DNA of 64,000 nt. It comes from Saccharothrix saharensis. Its GTDB lineage: Bacteria; Actinomycetota; Actinomycetes; Mycobacteriales; Pseudonocardiaceae. Below are positions 1 to 12,800 of this stretch, piece by piece (position 1 is the stretch's first letter; each line of letters begins with the position of its first letter). The stretch spans positions 124,001 to 188,000 of the forward strand of contig NZ_VFPP01000001.1 of the NCBI RefSeq assembly GCF_006716745.1. The letters run 5' to 3'. Below the pieces are notes generated by a model that worked only from the letters and a program-made list of their open reading frames with translations, was not told the DNA's origin and did no database searches. A program made the position numbers and the translations under genes.

Positions 1-3000
1 ACGCCCTGGCGCACCACCGCCGCGCGAACGGACAACCCGCCGTGTCGGTCGCCTGGGGCCTGTGGACCGAGGACGGCAGCCTCGCCGCCGGGCTGGACGC
101 CACCGGTGTCCGCAGGCTCACCCGGTCCGGCGTGGTGAACCTCTCGACCGACGAAGGGCTGGCGTTCTTCGACGCGGCGCTCGCCGGTCCGCCCGCCGTG
201 GTGGCCGCGAAGCTCGACCCGGCCGCGTTGCGCACGTCCGGCGCGGTGCCACCGATGCTGCGCGACCTGGTCCGGCTCCCCGCACGACGCGAGGCGTCCG
301 GCGTGGACGGCACCCTGGCCCGCAGGCTGCTCACCCTGCCCGAGGCCGAGCGCGACCGCGAGGTGCGCGACCTGGTCGGGGCGCAGGTCGCCGCCGTGCT
401 GGGCAAGGCCTCGACCGCCGGTGACGTCGACCGGTCGTTCGCCGACCTCGGCTTCGACTCGCTCACCGCGGTCGAGCTGCGCAACCGCCTCAACGCCGCC
501 ACCGGGCTCCGGCTGCCCGCCACGCTGATCTTCGACTACCCGAACGCCGCCGCCGTGGCCGACCACGTGCGCGACGAACTGCTCGGCCACCGGCTCGCCG
601 TCGGCCCGACCCCGGCGTCCGCCCCGGTCGACGAGCCGATCGCGATCGTGGCGATGAGCTGCCGCTACCCGGGCGGCGTCGCCTCACCCGAGGACCTGTG
701 GCGGCTGGTGGCCGCCGGTGCGGACGGCATCTCGCCGTTCCCCGACAACCGGGGCTGGGACCTCGACGGCCTCTACCACCCCGACCCCGACCGGCCCGGC
801 ACGACCTACGCCCGCCACGGCGGGTTCCTGCACGACGCCGACGAGTTCGACCCGGTGTTCTTCGGGATCTCGCCGCGCGAGGCGCTGGCCATGGACCCGC
901 AGCAGCGGTTGCTGCTGGAGACGTCGTGGGAGGCGTTCGAGCGGGCCGGGATCGACCCGACGTCGCTGCGCGGCAGCCGCACCGGCGTGTTCGCGGGCGT
1001 GATGTACCACGACTACGCGGCACGGTTGCGCAGCGTGCCGGACGACGTCGAGGGGTACGTGGGCACCGGCAACGCGGGCAGCGTCGTCTCCGGGCGGCTC
1101 GCCTACACGTTCGGGCTCGAAGGTCCGGCGGTCACGGTGGACACGGCGTGCAGTTCGTCGTTGGTGTCGCTGCACCTGGCGGCGCAGGCGCTGCGCCAGG
1201 GCGAGTGCGACCTGGCGTTGGCGGGCGGCGTCACGGTGATGGCGTCACCCGACACGTTCGTGGAGTTCTCGCGGCAACGCGGCCTGTCGGCGGACGGCCG
1301 GTGCCGGGCGTTCGCCGCGTCGGCGGACGGCACGGGCTGGTCCGAGGGCGTCGGCATGCTCCTGCTGGAGCGGTTGTCCGACGCCCGCCGCAACGGCCAC
1401 CACGTGCTGGCGGTGGTGCGCGGCAGCGCGGTGAACCAGGACGGCGCGTCCAACGGGCTGACCGCGCCCAACGGTCCGTCGCAGCAGCGCGTGATCCGGG
1501 CGGCCCTGGCGAACGCCGGGCTGTCCGCTCCGGAGGTCGACGCGGTGGAGGCGCACGGCACCGGTACGACGTTGGGTGACCCGATCGAGGCGCAGGCGTT
1601 GTTGGCGACCTACGGCCAGGGTCGGGACGAGCCGTTGTGGTTGGGGTCGTTGAAGTCGAACATCGGTCATGCCCAGGCGGCGGCGGGTGTCGGTGGTGTG
1701 ATCAAGATGGTGATGGCGATGCGGCACGGTGTGTTGCCGAAGACGTTGCACGTGGACGAGCCGTCGCCGCACATCGACTGGTCGGCGGGGTCGGTCGAGC
1801 TGTTGACCGAGGCTCGGGAGTGGCCTGCGGTGGACCGGCCGCGACGGGCGGCAGTGTCGTCGTTCGGGATCAGCGGCACCAACGCGCACGTCGTGCTGGA
1901 GCACGTGCCCGCCGAAGTGGCGGCGGAACGGCCCTCGGACGACGTGGTGACCCCGTGGGTGTTGTCGGCCCGCACGTCGGGGGCGTTGGCAGCCCAGGCG
2001 TCCCGCCTGCTGTCGGCCGTCGACGGGCTGGACCCGGTCGACGTCGGCCTGTCGTTGACCGCCCGTGCGGCGCTGGAGCACCGGGCCGTCGTGACGGACC
2101 GGGCAGGCCTGGAAGCGCTGGCGTCCGGCCGGTCGGCCGCGAACGTCGTCGTCGGCACCGCCACGACCCGGCCGGTCGTGTTCGTGTTCCCCGGTCAGGG
2201 CTCGCAGTGGGTGGGCATGGCCCGCGACCTCCTGTCCATGTCCGAGGTGTTCGCGTCCCGGTTCGCCGAGTGCGGCCAGGCATTGCGGTCCTTCGTGGAC
2301 TGGAAGCTCGACGAGGTCGTGGACGACGCCGAGGCGTTGCAGCGGGTGGACGTCGTGCAGCCGGTCTTGTGGGCGGTCATGGTGTCGTTGGCCGAGGTCT
2401 GGCGGTCGCTGGGCGTGACGCCGGAGGCGGTCGTCGGTCACTCGCAGGGCGAGATCGCGGCGGCTGTCGTCTCCGGTGGGTTGTCGCTGGAGGACGGCGC
2501 GCGGGTGGTGGCGTTGCGCAGTCAGGCCATCGCCCGAGGTTTGGCCGGTCGTGGCGGCATGGTGTCGCTCGGGGTGGCCGAGGCCGACGCGGTGGCGATG
2601 GTCGAGCCGTGGGCCGGGCGGATCTCGATCGCCGTGGTGAACGGTCCGGCGTCCGTGGTGGTGTCGGGTGATCCTGATGCGTTGGACGAGCTGGTCGCGG
2701 GCGCGGGTGACGTGCGGGCGAAGAGGATCGCGGTGGACTACGCGTCGCACTCCGCGCACGTGGAGGCGATCCGGGACGAGCTGGTGGAGCTGCTTGCCGA
2801 CGTCACGCCCCGGTCCGGTGACGTGCCGTTCTACTCGACGGTGACGGGTGAGCTGATCGACACGGCCGCGCTGGACGCCGAGTACTGGTACGCGAACCTG
2901 CGGCAGACCGTGCAGTTCGACCGGGTGACGCGGGTCTTGGACGGCAGCGTGTTCGTCGAGGTCAGCCCGCACCCGGTGCTGGCGGTGGGCATCGAGGGCA

Positions 3001-6000
3001 CGGCGGTCGGCACGTTGCGCCGCGATGAAGGCGGCTTCGACCGCGTGCTGCTGTCGGCCGCGGAGGCGTGGGTGGCCGGTGTCGCGGTCGACTGGGCACG
3101 GGTGTTCCCCGGCGCACGACGGGTCGACCTGCCCACCTACGCGTTCCAGCGGCAGCGGTACTGGTTGGAGTCCGCCGAGGACGCGGCCGACGTGTCCGCG
3201 GCCGGTCTCGGCACGCCCGGCCACCCGCTGCTCGGTGCGCTGGTGCCGGTCGCCGGCGCGGGCGACGTGGTGCTGACCGGCAGGCTCTCGCTCAAGACCC
3301 ACCCGTGGCTGGCGGATCACGCCGTGTCCGGCACGGTCGTGCTGCCGGGCACCGCGTTCGTGGAACTGGCCGTGCGGGCGGGTGACGAGGTCGGCCGCGG
3401 CACGGTCGAGGAGCTGACGCTGGAAGCGCCGCTCGTGCTGCCGGAGACCGGCGCGCTGCGGCTCCAGGTCGTGGTGCACGACCGCGGCACGGTCGAGATC
3501 CACTCCGCACCGGAGGACGGCGAGTGGACCCGCCACGCCACCGGCACCCTGTCGGAGGCGACTCCGGGTGCGTTCGAGCTGGTCGAGTGGCCCCCCGCCG
3601 GCGCCGAGCCGGTCACCGTGGACGGCCTGTACGACCGGCTCGCCGAGCAGGGGTACGGCTACGGCCCGGTGTTCCGGGGCCTGCGGGCGGCGTGGCGGCG
3701 CGGCGGGGAGGTGTTCGCCGAGGTCGCGTTGCCCGACGACGTGGACGGCGGCGCGTTCGGCCTGCACCCGGCGTTGCTGGACGCGGCACTGCACGCCGTG
3801 CACTTCACGGGCGGGGAGCAGGGCGTGCGGCTGCCGTTCGCGTGGACCGGCGTGACGCTCGCCGCCACCGGCGCGTCGACGCTGCGGGTGCGGCTCGCGC
3901 CGGACGGCGACGGCCTGGCCCTGTGGGCGGCCGACACCACCGGCGCGCCCGTCGCCTCGGTGGCGTCCCTGATCACCCGACCGGCCGGGCGGCTCGCCGG
4001 CCCGGCGGCGCGCCACCCGCTGTACCGGCTCGACTGGCCGGCCGCGACCACGGGCGAGGCGGACCTGAGGTGGGCGATCCTGGGCACCGACCGGCTCGGC
4101 GTGCCGGACGCCGAATTGCTGACCGAACCGGACCAGGGCCGGGACGTGGTCTTCGCGCCGGTCCCGGTGACCGGCGACGTGCGCGCGGCCACCGGTCACG
4201 CGCTGGCGCTGGTGCGGCGGTGGCCGGCGGACGTGCCCGACACCACGCTGGTGGTGGTGACCCGGGGTGCGGTCGACGGCCGCGACCCGGCCGCCGCGGC
4301 CGTGTGGGGCCTGGTGCGGTCCGCGCAGGCCGAGCACCCCGGCCGGTTCGCGCTGCTCGACCTCGGTTCCGACGACCTGCCCGCCGCGGCGGTGCTCGGG
4401 GCGGTCGAGGCGGGCGAGCCGCAGCTGGCGGTCCGCGACGGCCAGGTCGTGACGCCCAGGCTCGCCCCGGCCACACCGGACCTCACGCCGCCGGACGGCT
4501 CGGCCTGGCGGCTCGACGCGACCGGCGCGGGCACCCTGGCCGCCCTCGACCTCGTGCCCGCGCCCGACGTCACCGAGCCGCTCGGCCCGGACGAGGTGCG
4601 CCTGTCGATCCGCGCCGCGGGCGTCAACTTCCGCGACGTGCTCGTCACGCTCGGCATGGTGCCGCGCGGCGGGCAGGCGCTGGGCGGTGAAGCGGCGGGC
4701 GTGGTGCTGGAGGTCGGTGCGAACGTCACCGACCTCGCGCCGGGCGACCGGGTCACCGGCATCGTGGCGGGCGGCTTCGGGCCGCTGGGCGTCACCGACC
4801 ACCGGCTGCTCACACCCGTTCCCGACGGCATGTCGTTCGCCGAGGCCGCGACCATCCCGATGGCCTACCTGACCGCGTACTACGGCCTGGTCGTGCTCGG
4901 CGGGATCGGCGCGGGCGACAAGGTGCTCGTGCACGCCGCCGCGGGCGGTGTGGGCACGGCCGCGGTCCGACTGGCCCGGAGCCTGGGCGCGGAGGTGTTC
5001 GCCACCGCGAGCCCCGGCAAGTGGGACGCGTTGCGCGCGATGGGCCTGGACGACGACCACATCGCCTCCTCCCGCACCCTCGACTTCGCCGACGAGTTCC
5101 TGGCCGCGACCGGTGGCCGCGGCGTCGACGTCGTGCTCAACTCGCTGGCCGACGAGTTCGTGGACGCGTCGTTGCGGCTGCTGCCGCACGGCGGCCGGTT
5201 CCTGGAGATGGGCAAGACGGACCTGCGCGACCCGGCCGAGGTGACCGGGCGGCACCCCGGCGTCGCCTACGCGCCCTACGACCTGTTCGGGCTGCTGCGC
5301 GCGGACGGCCCCGACGCCGACCCCCACCTCGCGCACCGCATGCTCACCGAGGTCATGGCGCTGGCCGAGCCGCTGCCGCTGACCGCGTGGGACGTCCGCG
5401 CCGGCCGGGAGGCGCTGCGGCACATGTCGCAGGCACGCCACATCGGCAAGGTCGTGCTCACCGTGCCCCGCGCGCTCGACCCGGACGGCACGGTGCTGAT
5501 CACCGGCGGCACCGGCGTGCTGGGTGGTCTGCTGGCCCGGCACCTCGTCACCGCGCACGGCGTGCGCCGGCTGGTGCTCACCAGCCGCCAAGGCCTCGCC
5601 GCACCCGGCGCCGCCGACCTGGCCGAGGAGCTGACGGGGCTGGGCGCGCACGTCGTGGTCGCCGCGTGCGACGTGGGCGACCGGACCGCGGTGGCCCGGC
5701 TGCTCGGCGAGGTCGAGCACCCGCTGACCGCCGTCGTGCACGCGGCCGGGGCGCTGGACGACGGCGTGGTGACCGCGTTGACCCCGGACCGGCTCGACAC
5801 CGTGCTGCGACCCAAGGCCGACGCCGCACGCCACCTGCACGAGCTGACCCGCGACCTGGACCTGGCCGCGTTCGTCCTGTTCTCCTCCGCCGCCGGGACG
5901 CTGGGCGGCGCGGGGCAGGGCAACTACGCGGCGGCCAACGCGTTCCTCGACGGCCTGGCCCGCCACCGGCACGCGCTCGGCCTGCCCGCGCGGTCGCTGG

Positions 6001-6818
6001 TGTGGGGCTTCTGGGAGACCCGCAGCGGCATGACCGGGCACCTCACCGACGGCGACCTGACCCGGATGGCGCGCTCCGGCGTGCTCGGCGTGACCGCCGA
6101 GGAAGGACTGGCGATGTTCGACGCCGCCCTGGCGCTGGGCGAGCCGGTGCTCGCTCCGCTCAAGCTGGACGTGGCCGCGCTGCGCGAAGCACCCGACGTG
6201 CCCGCGTTGCTGCGCGGACTCGTGCGCACCCCGGTGCGTCGCGTGGCCGTGAGCGCTCCCGCCGCGGAAGGCTCGGCGTGGCAGCAACGGCTGGCCCCGC
6301 TGCCCGACGCCGAACGGGAACGGCTGCTGGTCGACCTGGTGCGCGAGCACGTCGCCGCCGTGCTCGGCCACGACGACGCGAGTGCGATCGGCCCGGACCG
6401 GCCGTTCAAGGAGCTGGGCTTCGACTCGCTGGCCGCGGTCGAGCTGCGCAACCGGATGACCGCGGTCACCGGCCTGCGGCTGATCGCCACCGTCGTGTTC
6501 GACCACCCCAGCCCCACCGCGCTGGCCCGCCACCTCGGCGCGCTGCTGGTGCCCGACGTAGACCCGGCCGACCGCCTGCTGGCCGAGCTGGACCGGCTGG
6601 AACTCAGCTTCGCCGCCGCCACGGCGGACGAGGAGACCTTGCCCGTGACCGCACGGGCGCACGTCGGCACGCGCCTGAAAGCGCTGCTGGCCAAGTGGAC
6701 CGAAACGGAGCCGGAGACCGACGGCGGCGTGGCGGGGAGGATCGAGGAGGCGTCCGACGACGACCTGTTCGACTTCATCGACGCCAACTTCGGCGACTCC
6801 GCGGGACAGGGCCGGTGA
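1..6818 (+). CDS. Modular type I PKS, 5'-truncated: (KR)-ACP / KS-AT-DH-ER-KR-ACP
   Basis: The reading frame enters from the left edge (first codon at 3) and already encodes the end of a KR domain, so the true start is upstream. Order: KR C-terminus to about nt 270; ACP about 304-580 (GFDSL); KS about 630-1900 (TACSSS Cys at 1149, [13 protein letters not shown]); AT about 2160-3050 with GHSQGE and YASHS, the methylmalonyl-CoA signature; DH about 3195-3970 with the full HxxxGxxxxP motif and the HPALLDAA aspartate; ER about 4500-5450 with NADPH motif [10 protein letters not shown] about 5480-6050 with GGTGVLG, LDD (B-type), Ser, Tyr and Asn; ACP about 6310-6540. The C-terminal helices ending in [13 protein letters not shown] are a docking domain. 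The complete module should add a methylmalonate unit and reduce it fully. It is the only module here with an ER. No start or promoter is visible. Confidence 0.95.
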   Translation, partial: ALAHHRRANGQPAVSVAWGLWTEDGSLAAGLDATGVRRLTRSGVVNLSTDEGLAFFDAALAGPPAVVAAKLDPAALRTSGAVPPMLRDLVRLPARREASGVDGTLARRLLTLPEAERDREVRDLVGAQVAAVLGKASTAGDVDRSFADLGFDSLTAVELRNRLNAATGLRLPATLIFDYPNAAAVADHVRDELLGHRLAVGPTPASAPVDEPIAIVAMSCRYPGGVASPEDLWRLVAAGADGISPFPDNRGWDLDGLYHPDPDRPGTTYARHGGFLHDADEFDPVFFGISPREALAMDPQQRLLLETSWEAFERAGIDPTSLRGSRTGVFAGVMYHDYAARLRSVPDDVEGYVGTGNAGSVVSGRLAYTFGLEGPAVTVDTACSSSLVSLHLAAQALRQGECDLALAGGVTVMASPDTFVEFSRQRGLSADGRCRAFAASADGTGWSEGVGMLLLERLSDARRNGHHVLAVVRGSAVNQDGASNGLTAPNGPSQQRVIRAALANAGLSAPEVDAVEAHGTGTTLGDPIEAQALLATYGQGRDEPLWLGSLKSNIGHAQAAAGVGGVIKMVMAMRHGVLPKTLHVDEPSPHIDWSAGSVELLTEAREWPAVDRPRRAAVSSFGISGTNAHVVLEHVPAEVAAERPSDDVVTPWVLSARTSGALAAQASRLLSAVDGLDPVDVGLSLTARAALEHRAVVTDRAGLEALASGRSAANVVVGTATTRPVVFVFPGQGSQWVGMARDLLSMSEVFASRFAECGQALRSFVDWKLDEVVDDAEALQRVDVVQPVLWAVMVSLAEVWRSLGVTPEAVVGHSQGEIAAAVVSGGLSLEDGARVVALRSQAIARGLAGRGGMVSLGVAEADAVAMVEPWAGRISIAVVNGPASVVVSGDPDALDELVAGAGDVRAKRIAVDYASHSAHVEAIRDELVELLADVTPRSGDVPFYSTVTGELIDTAALDAEYWYANLRQTVQFDRVTRVLDGSVFVEVSPHPVLAVGIEGTAVGTLRRDEGGFDRVLLSAAEAWVAGVAVDWARVFPGARRVDLPTYAFQRQRYWLESAEDAADVSAAGLGTPGHPLLGALVPVAGAGDVVLTGRLSLKTHPWLADHAVSGTVVLPGTAFVELAVRAGDEVGRGTVEELTLEAPLVLPETGALRLQVVVHDRGTVEIHSAPEDGEWTRHATGTLSEATPGAFELVEWPPAGAEPVTVDGLYDRLAEQGYGYGPVFRGLRAAWRRGGEVFAEVALPDDVDGGAFGLHPALLDAALHAVHFTGGEQGVRLPFAWTGVTLAATGASTLRVRLAPDGDGLALWAADTTGAPVASVASLITRPAGRLAGPAARHPLYRLDWPAATTGEADLRWAILGTDRLGVPDAELLTEPDQGRDVVFAPVPVTGDVRAATGHALALVRRWPADVPDTTLVVVTRGAVDGRDPAAAAVWGLVRSAQAEHPGRFALLDLGSDDLPAAAVLGAVEAGEPQLAVRDGQVVTPRLAPATPDLTPPDGSAWRLDATGAGTLAALDLVPAPDVTEPLGPDEVRLSIRAAGVNFRDVLVTLGMVPRGGQALGGEAAGVVLEVGANVTDLAPGDRVTGIVAGGFGPLGVTDHRLLTPVPDGMSFAEAATIPMAYLTAYYGLVVLGGIGAGDKVLVHAAAGGVGTAAVRLARSLGAEVFATASPGKWDALRAMGLDDDHIASSRTLDFADEFLAATGGRGVDVVLNSLADEFVDASLRLLPHGGRFLEMGKTDLRDPAEVTGRHPGVAYAPYDLFGLLRADGPDADPHLAHRMLTEVMALAEPLPLTAWDVRAGREALRHMSQARHIGKVVLTVPRALDPDGTVLITGGTGVLGGLLARHLVTAHGVRRLVLTSRQGLAAPGAADLAEELTGLGAHVVVAACDVGDRTAVARLLGEVEHPLTAVVHAAGALDDGVVTALTPDRLDTVLRPKADAARHLHELTRDLDLAAFVLFSSAAGTLGGAGQGNYAAANAFLDGLARHRHALGLPARSLVWGFWETRSGMTGHLTDGDLTRMARSGVLGVTAEEGLAMFDAALALGEPVLAPLKLDVAALREAPDVPALLRGLVRTPVRRVAVSAPAAEGSAWQQRLAPLPDAERERLLVDLVREHVAAVLGHDDASAIGPDRPFKELGFDSLAAVELRNRMTAVTGLRLIATVVFDHPSPTALARHLGALLVPDVDPADRLLAELDRLELSFAAATADEETLPVTARAHVGTRLKALLAKWTETEPETDGGVAGRIEEASDDDLFDFIDANFGDSAGQGR
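2970..3140 (+). repeat. Post-AT linker tract identical to 29850-30020
   Basis: 171 bp from the end of the methylmalonyl AT to the PTYAFQ linker, identical by eye to the same region in module 1 of the 27438 gene. The two modules otherwise differ in their DH and ER content. Confidence 0.8.
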
Positions 6819-6820
6819 CC

Positions 6821-9800
6821 ATGTCGAACCCGAGCGCACCCCAGTCGACCGAGCAGAAGCTGCGGGACTACCTCAAGCGGGTCACCGCCGAGCTGCACGA
6901 CACCGCGGAACGGCTGCGCGCCGAACGCGACCGGGCCGCCGAGCCGATCGCCATCGTGGCGATGAGCTGCCGCTACCCCGGCGGCGTGTCGTCACCCGAG
7001 GAGCTGTGGCGGCTGGTCGCCGACGGCGTGGACGGCTTCACCGGCTTCCCCGACAACCGCGGCTGGGACGTGGCCGGGCTGTACGACCCGCAACCGGCCA
7101 CACCCGGCAAGACCTACACCCGCGAAGGCGGGTTCCTGCACGACGCGCCGGACTTCGACGCCGAGTTCTTCTCCATCTCGCCCCGCGAGGCACTGGCGAT
7201 GGACCCGCAGCAGCGGTTGCTGCTGGAGACGTCGTGGGAGGTGTTCGAACGCGCCGGCATCGACCCGCTGTCGCTGAAGGGCCGTTCGGTCGGCGTGTTC
7301 GCGGGCGTGGTCAACCAGGACTACACCAAGAACCTCACCCGCGTGCCCGAAGGCGTGGACGGCTACCTGGTCAGCGGCTCGCTCACCAGCGTGGTGTCCG
7401 GCCGCGTGGCGTACGTGCTGGGGCTGGAAGGCCCGGCCGTCACGGTCGACACGGCGTGCAGCTCGTCGCTGGTGTCGCTGCACCTGGCCGCGCAGGCGCT
7501 GCGGCGCGGCGAGTGCGAGATGGCGTTGGCCGGCGGCGTGACGGTCATGTCCACGCCGGCCGCGTTCGTCGACTTCAGCCAGCAGCGCGGCATGGCACCC
7601 GACGGCCGGTGCAAGGCGTTCGCGGGCGCGGCCGACGGCACCGGCTGGGGCGAGGGCGTCGGTGTCCTGCTGCTCGAACGGCTCTCCGACGCCCGCCGCA
7701 ACGGCCACCAGGTGCTGGCCGTGGTGCGGGGCAGCGCCACCAACCAGGACGGCGCGTCCAACGGGCTCGCCGCGCCCAACGGGCAGGCCCAGCAGCGGGT
7801 CATCCGCGCCGCGCTCGCCGACGCCCGGCTGACCACGGCGGACGTGGACCTCGTCGAGGCGCACGGCACCGGGACCACGCTGGGCGACCCGATCGAGGCC
7901 GAGGCGCTGCTGGCCACCTACGGCCAGGGCCGCACCGGCGAGCCGCTGTGGCTGGGGTCGTTCAAGTCCAACGTCGGCCACACGCAGGCCGCGGCCGGTG
8001 TCGGCGGCGTGATCAAGATGGTCATGGCGATGCGGCACGGGGTGATGCCGAAGACCCTGCACGTCGACCGGCCGTCGCCGCACGTGGAGTGGTCGGCGGG
8101 CGCGGTGGAGCTGCTGACGTCCGCGCGTCCGTGGCCGCGGACCGGTCGCGCGCGTCGGGCGGCGGTGTCGTCGTTCGGGATCAGCGGCACCAACGCGCAC
8201 GTGGTGCTGGAGGAAGTGCCCGCCGAGGCCGCCGAGGAGCGGCCGGCGACCGGTGCGGTGGTGCCGTGGGTGCTGTCCGCCCGCACGCCCGAGGCGTTGG
8301 CGGCGCAGGCGTCCCGGCTGGTCGCGGCCGTGGACGGGCTCGACACCCGCGACGTCGGGTTCACGTTGACCACCCGTGCGGCGCTGGAGCACCGGGCCGT
8401 GGTGGTGGGGGACCGGTCCGCGCTCGTGGCCGGGCTGGAAGCCGTGGCGGCGGGCGGGTCGGCCGGGAACGCGGTCGTGGGCGAGGCCGCCGCGCGGCCG
8501 GTCGTGTTCGTGTTCCCCGGTCAGGGTTCGCAGTGGGTCGGCATGGCGCGGGAGCTCCTGTCCACGTCCGAGGTGTTCGCGTCCCGGTTCGCCGAGTGCG
8601 GCGGGGCGTTGCGGTCCTTCGTGGACTGGAAGCTCGACGAGGTCGTGGACGACGCCGAGGCGTTGCGGCGGGTGGACGTCGTGCAGCCGGTGTTGTGGGC
8701 GGTGATGGTGTCGTTGGCCGAGGTGTGGCGGTCGCTGGGCGTGACGCCGGACGCCGTGGTCGGTCATTCGCAGGGTGAGATCGCGGCGGCTGTGGTGTCG
8801 GGTGGGTTGTCGTTGGAGGACGGCGCTCGGGTGGTGGCGTTGCGCAGTCAGGCCATCGCGCGCGGGCTGGCCGGGCGTGGCGGCATGGTGTCGCTGGGCC
8901 TGTCGGAATCCGACGCGGCGGCGATGATCGAACCGTGGACCGGGCGCGTGTCGATCGCCGCCGTCAACGGTCCGGCGTCCGTGGTCGTGTCGGGTGACCC
9001 GGATGCGTTGGACGAGCTGGTCGCGGGCGCGGGTGACGTGCGGGCGAAGAGGATCGCGGTGGACTACGCGTCGCACTCGGCGCACGTGGAGGTGATCCGG
9101 GACGAGTTGCTGGAGTTGTTGGCCGGTGTGACGCCGGGGTCGTCGTCGGTGCCGTTCCACTCGACGGTGACCGGTGGGGTGGTCGATACGTCGGTGTTGG
9201 ACGCGGAGTACTGGTACGCGAATCTGCGTCAGCCGGTGTTGTTCGACCGGGTGGTGCGGTCGCTGGACGGGGTGTTCGTCGAGGTCAGCCCGCACCCGGT
9301 GCTGGCGGTGGGCATCGACGGCACGGCTGTGGGCACGTTGCGGCGTGACGAGGGCGGGCTCGACCGGGTGCTGAGGTCGGCGGCCGAGGCGTGGGTGGCC
9401 GGTGTCTCGGTCGACTGGGCACGGGCGTTCCCCGGCGCACGGCACGTCGACCTGCCGACCTACGCGTTCCAGCGCCGTCGGTTCTGGCTGACCTCGGAAG
9501 CGGGCGCGGGTGACGTCACCGCCGCCGGTCTCGGCGAGGCCGACCACCCGCTGCTCGGCGCGGCGCTGGCCCTGCCCGGGTCGGGCGAGGTGGTGCTGAC
9601 CGGTCGGCTGTCGCTGCACACGCACCCGTGGCTGGGCGACCACGCCGTGTCCGGCACGGTGATCCTGCCCGGCACCGCGTTCGTGGAGCTGGCCGTGCGG
9701 GCGGGCGACGAAGTCGGCTGCGGCACTGTCGAAGAGCTGACCGTCGAAGCGCCCCTGGTCATCGGCTCGGGCACGCAGGTCCAGGTCACGGTCGGCGCGC

Positions 9801-12800
9801 CCGACGCGACCGGGCGGCGTTCGCTGGCCGTGCACTCGCGCGACTCCGACGAGTGGGTGCGGCACGCGAGCGGCGTGCTCGCCACCGGGGCGGTGACGCC
9901 GTCGTTCTCGCTGGCCGAGTGGCCGCCGCCCGGTGCGAGCCCGGTGGCGTTGGACGGGCGGTACGAGCGGTTGGCGGCCGAGGGCTACGGCTACGGGCCC
10001 GTGTTCCAGGGCCTGCGCGCGGTGTGGCGACGCGGGGACGAGGTGTTCGCCGAGGTGGCGCTGCCGGAGCAGGCGCGGGGTGACGCGGCGCGGTTCGGCC
10101 TGCACCCGGCGCTGCTGGACGCGGCGCTGCACGCGTCGAGCGCGGTCGAGGAGCCCGGGGGCCCGGTGCGGCTGCCGTTCGCGTGGAGCGGGGTGACGCT
10201 GTTCGCGGCCGGCGCGTCGGAGCTGCGGGTGCGCCTCGCGGGCTCGGCGGTGCAGGTGGCCGACCCGGCCGGTGCGCCGGTCGCGGCGGTGGAGTCGCTG
10301 GTGCTGCGGCCCGTCGAAGGCGGGCTGTCCCGGCCCGCGGCGGGCGGGCTGTACCGGGTCGAGTGGGTCGACGTACCCCGGCCGGACCGGGGCGAGGACG
10401 CGGTGTTCGAGGTGGTCGAGTCGACCGCCGACGACGTGGCGACCGGTGCGCGCGAGGTGACCGGGCACGTCCTGGCGCTGCTGCGGGAGTGGTTGGAGGC
10501 CGACCGGCCCGGCAAGCTCGCGTTCGTCACGTGGGGCGCGACCGACGGCACGGACCTGCCCGCGGCCACCGCCTGGGGCCTGGTGCGGTCCGCGCAGGCC
10601 GAGCACCCCGACCGGTTCGTGCTGATCGACGCGCTCGACGCCCGACCGGACGACCTCGCGGCGGCCGTCGCCACCGGCGAACCGCAGGTGCGGATCAGGG
10701 ACGGGCACCTCGCCGTGCCGCGCTTGACGCGCACCGCGCCGGCGGAGTCCCCACACTGGTCCGGTCCCGTCCTGGTGACCGGCGGCACGGGCGTGCTGGG
10801 CGCACTGGTCGCCCGGCACCTGGTGGTCGAGCACGACGTGCGCTCGCTGGTCCTGGCCTCACGCAGCGGGCCCCGAGCCGACGGTGCGGCCGAACTGCGG
10901 GCCGAGCTGACCTCGTTGGGCGCGGAGGTGCACGTCGTGGCGTGCGACTTCGCGGAACGGGACGCGGTGGCCGCGTTGCTGGCCGAGCACCCCGTGCGCG
11001 CGGTCGTGCACGCGGCGGGCGCGCTGGACGACGGCGTCGTGACGGCGTTGACCGCCGAGCGCGTCGACAGCGTGTTCCGGCCCAAGGTCGACGCCGCCTG
11101 GCACCTGCACGAGCTGGCGGGCGACCTGGACGCGTTCGTGCTGTTCTCCTCGGCCGCCGGCACGCTCGGCGGCCCCGGCCAGGGCAACTACGCGGCGGCC
11201 AACGCGTTCGTGGACGCCCTGGCCCGGCACCGCCGGGCACACGGGCAGCCGGCGCAGTCCGTCGTGTGGGGCTTCTGGGAACAGCGCAGCGCCATGACCG
11301 GTCACCTGTCCGACGGCGACGTGGCCCGGATCGCGCGCGGCGGCGTGCTGCCGCTGACCGAGCAGGCCGGGTTGGCGCTGTTCGACGGCGCGTTGGCGCA
11401 GGACGAGCCGGTGGTGGCGGCCCTGCGCGTGGACCAGCGGCCGGCGGACGGCGTGTCACCGCTGCTGCGCGGGCTCGTGCGGTCGCGGGTGCGGCGCGGA
11501 TCGGCGTCCTCGACGGCCGGCGGCACGTCGGCGTTGCGCGACCGGCTCGTGGCGCTGCCCGCCGAAGACCGCGAACGAGAACTGGTCGACCTGGTGCGCG
11601 GCCACGTGGCCGCCGTGCTCGGGCACGACGGATTCGACGCGGTCGCCCCCCGACGCGCGTTCAAGGAGCTCGGCTTCGACTCCCTGGCCGCGGTCGAGCT
11701 GCGCAACCGGCTCGGCGCGGCCACCGGCCTGCGGCTGCCCGCGACCCTGGTGTTCGACTACCCGACGACCGCCGCCCTCGCCGGCCACCTCGGTGAACGC
11801 CTGCTCGGCGGCGCGCCGGCCGTGGTCGCGCCCGTGGCAACCGTTCCGGTGGACGAGCCGATCGCGATCGTGGGCATGAGCTGCCGGTTCCCCGGCGGGG
11901 TCACCTCCCCCGAGGATCTGTGGCGGCTGGTCGCGTCCGGCGGTGACGCGATCTCCGCGTTCCCCGACGACCGCGGCTGGGACCTGGACGGCCTCTACGA
12001 CCCGGCGGGCGGACCCGGCAAGGTCTACACGCGTGCCGGCGGGTTCCTCGACGACGCGGCCGGGTTCGACGCCGACTTCTTCGGCATCTCGCCGCGCGAG
12101 GCGCTGGCCACCGACCCGCAGCAGCGGCTGCTGCTGGAAACGGCGTGGGAGGCCGTCGAACGGGCGGGCATCGACCCGGTGGCGCTGAGGGGCAGCCGGA
12201 CCGGGGTGTTCGCGGGCGTGATGTACCAGGAGTACGGCTCGCGGCTGCGTGACGTGCCCGACGACCTCGCCGCCTACCTCGGCAACGGCAACCTGGCCAG
12301 CGTGCTGTCCGGGCGGGTGTCGTACGCGTTCGGGCTGGAAGGCCCGGCGGTCAGCGTGGACACCGCGTGCTCGTCGTCGCTGGTGTCGCTGCACCTGGCG
12401 GCGCAGGCGCTGCGGCGCGGCGAGTGCGACCTGGCGTTGGCGGGCGGCGTGACGGTCATGTCCACGCCCGGCGTGTTCGTGGAGTTCAGCAGGCAGGGCA
12501 ACCTGGCCCGGGACGGGCGGAGCAAGGCGTTCGCGGCGGCGGCCGACGGCGCCGGGCTGTCCGACGGGATCGGCGTGTTGTTGTTGGAACGCCTGTCGGA
12601 CGCCCGCCGCAACGGACACACCGTGCTGGCGGTGGTGCGGGGCAGCGCGGTGAACCAGGACGGCGCGTCCAACGGGTTGACCGCGCCGAACGGCCCGTCG
12701 CAGCAGCGGGTGATCCGGGCGGCCCTGGCGACGGCCGGGTTGCGCCCGTCCGAAGTGGACGTGGTCGAGGCGCACGGCACCGGTACCACGCTCGGTGATC

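Noticed and set aside
5021..6820. Upstream extension of the 6821 PKS frame
   Set aside because: The frame is open by chance inside the preceding PKS gene; its residues are Arg/Ala/Gly-rich with no homology.
1245..6839. Long open frame on the - strand across the first PKS gene
   Set aside because: GC-rich codon bias leaves antisense frames open; the translation is Arg/Gly/His/Gln-rich, has no domain and mirrors the PKS gene.
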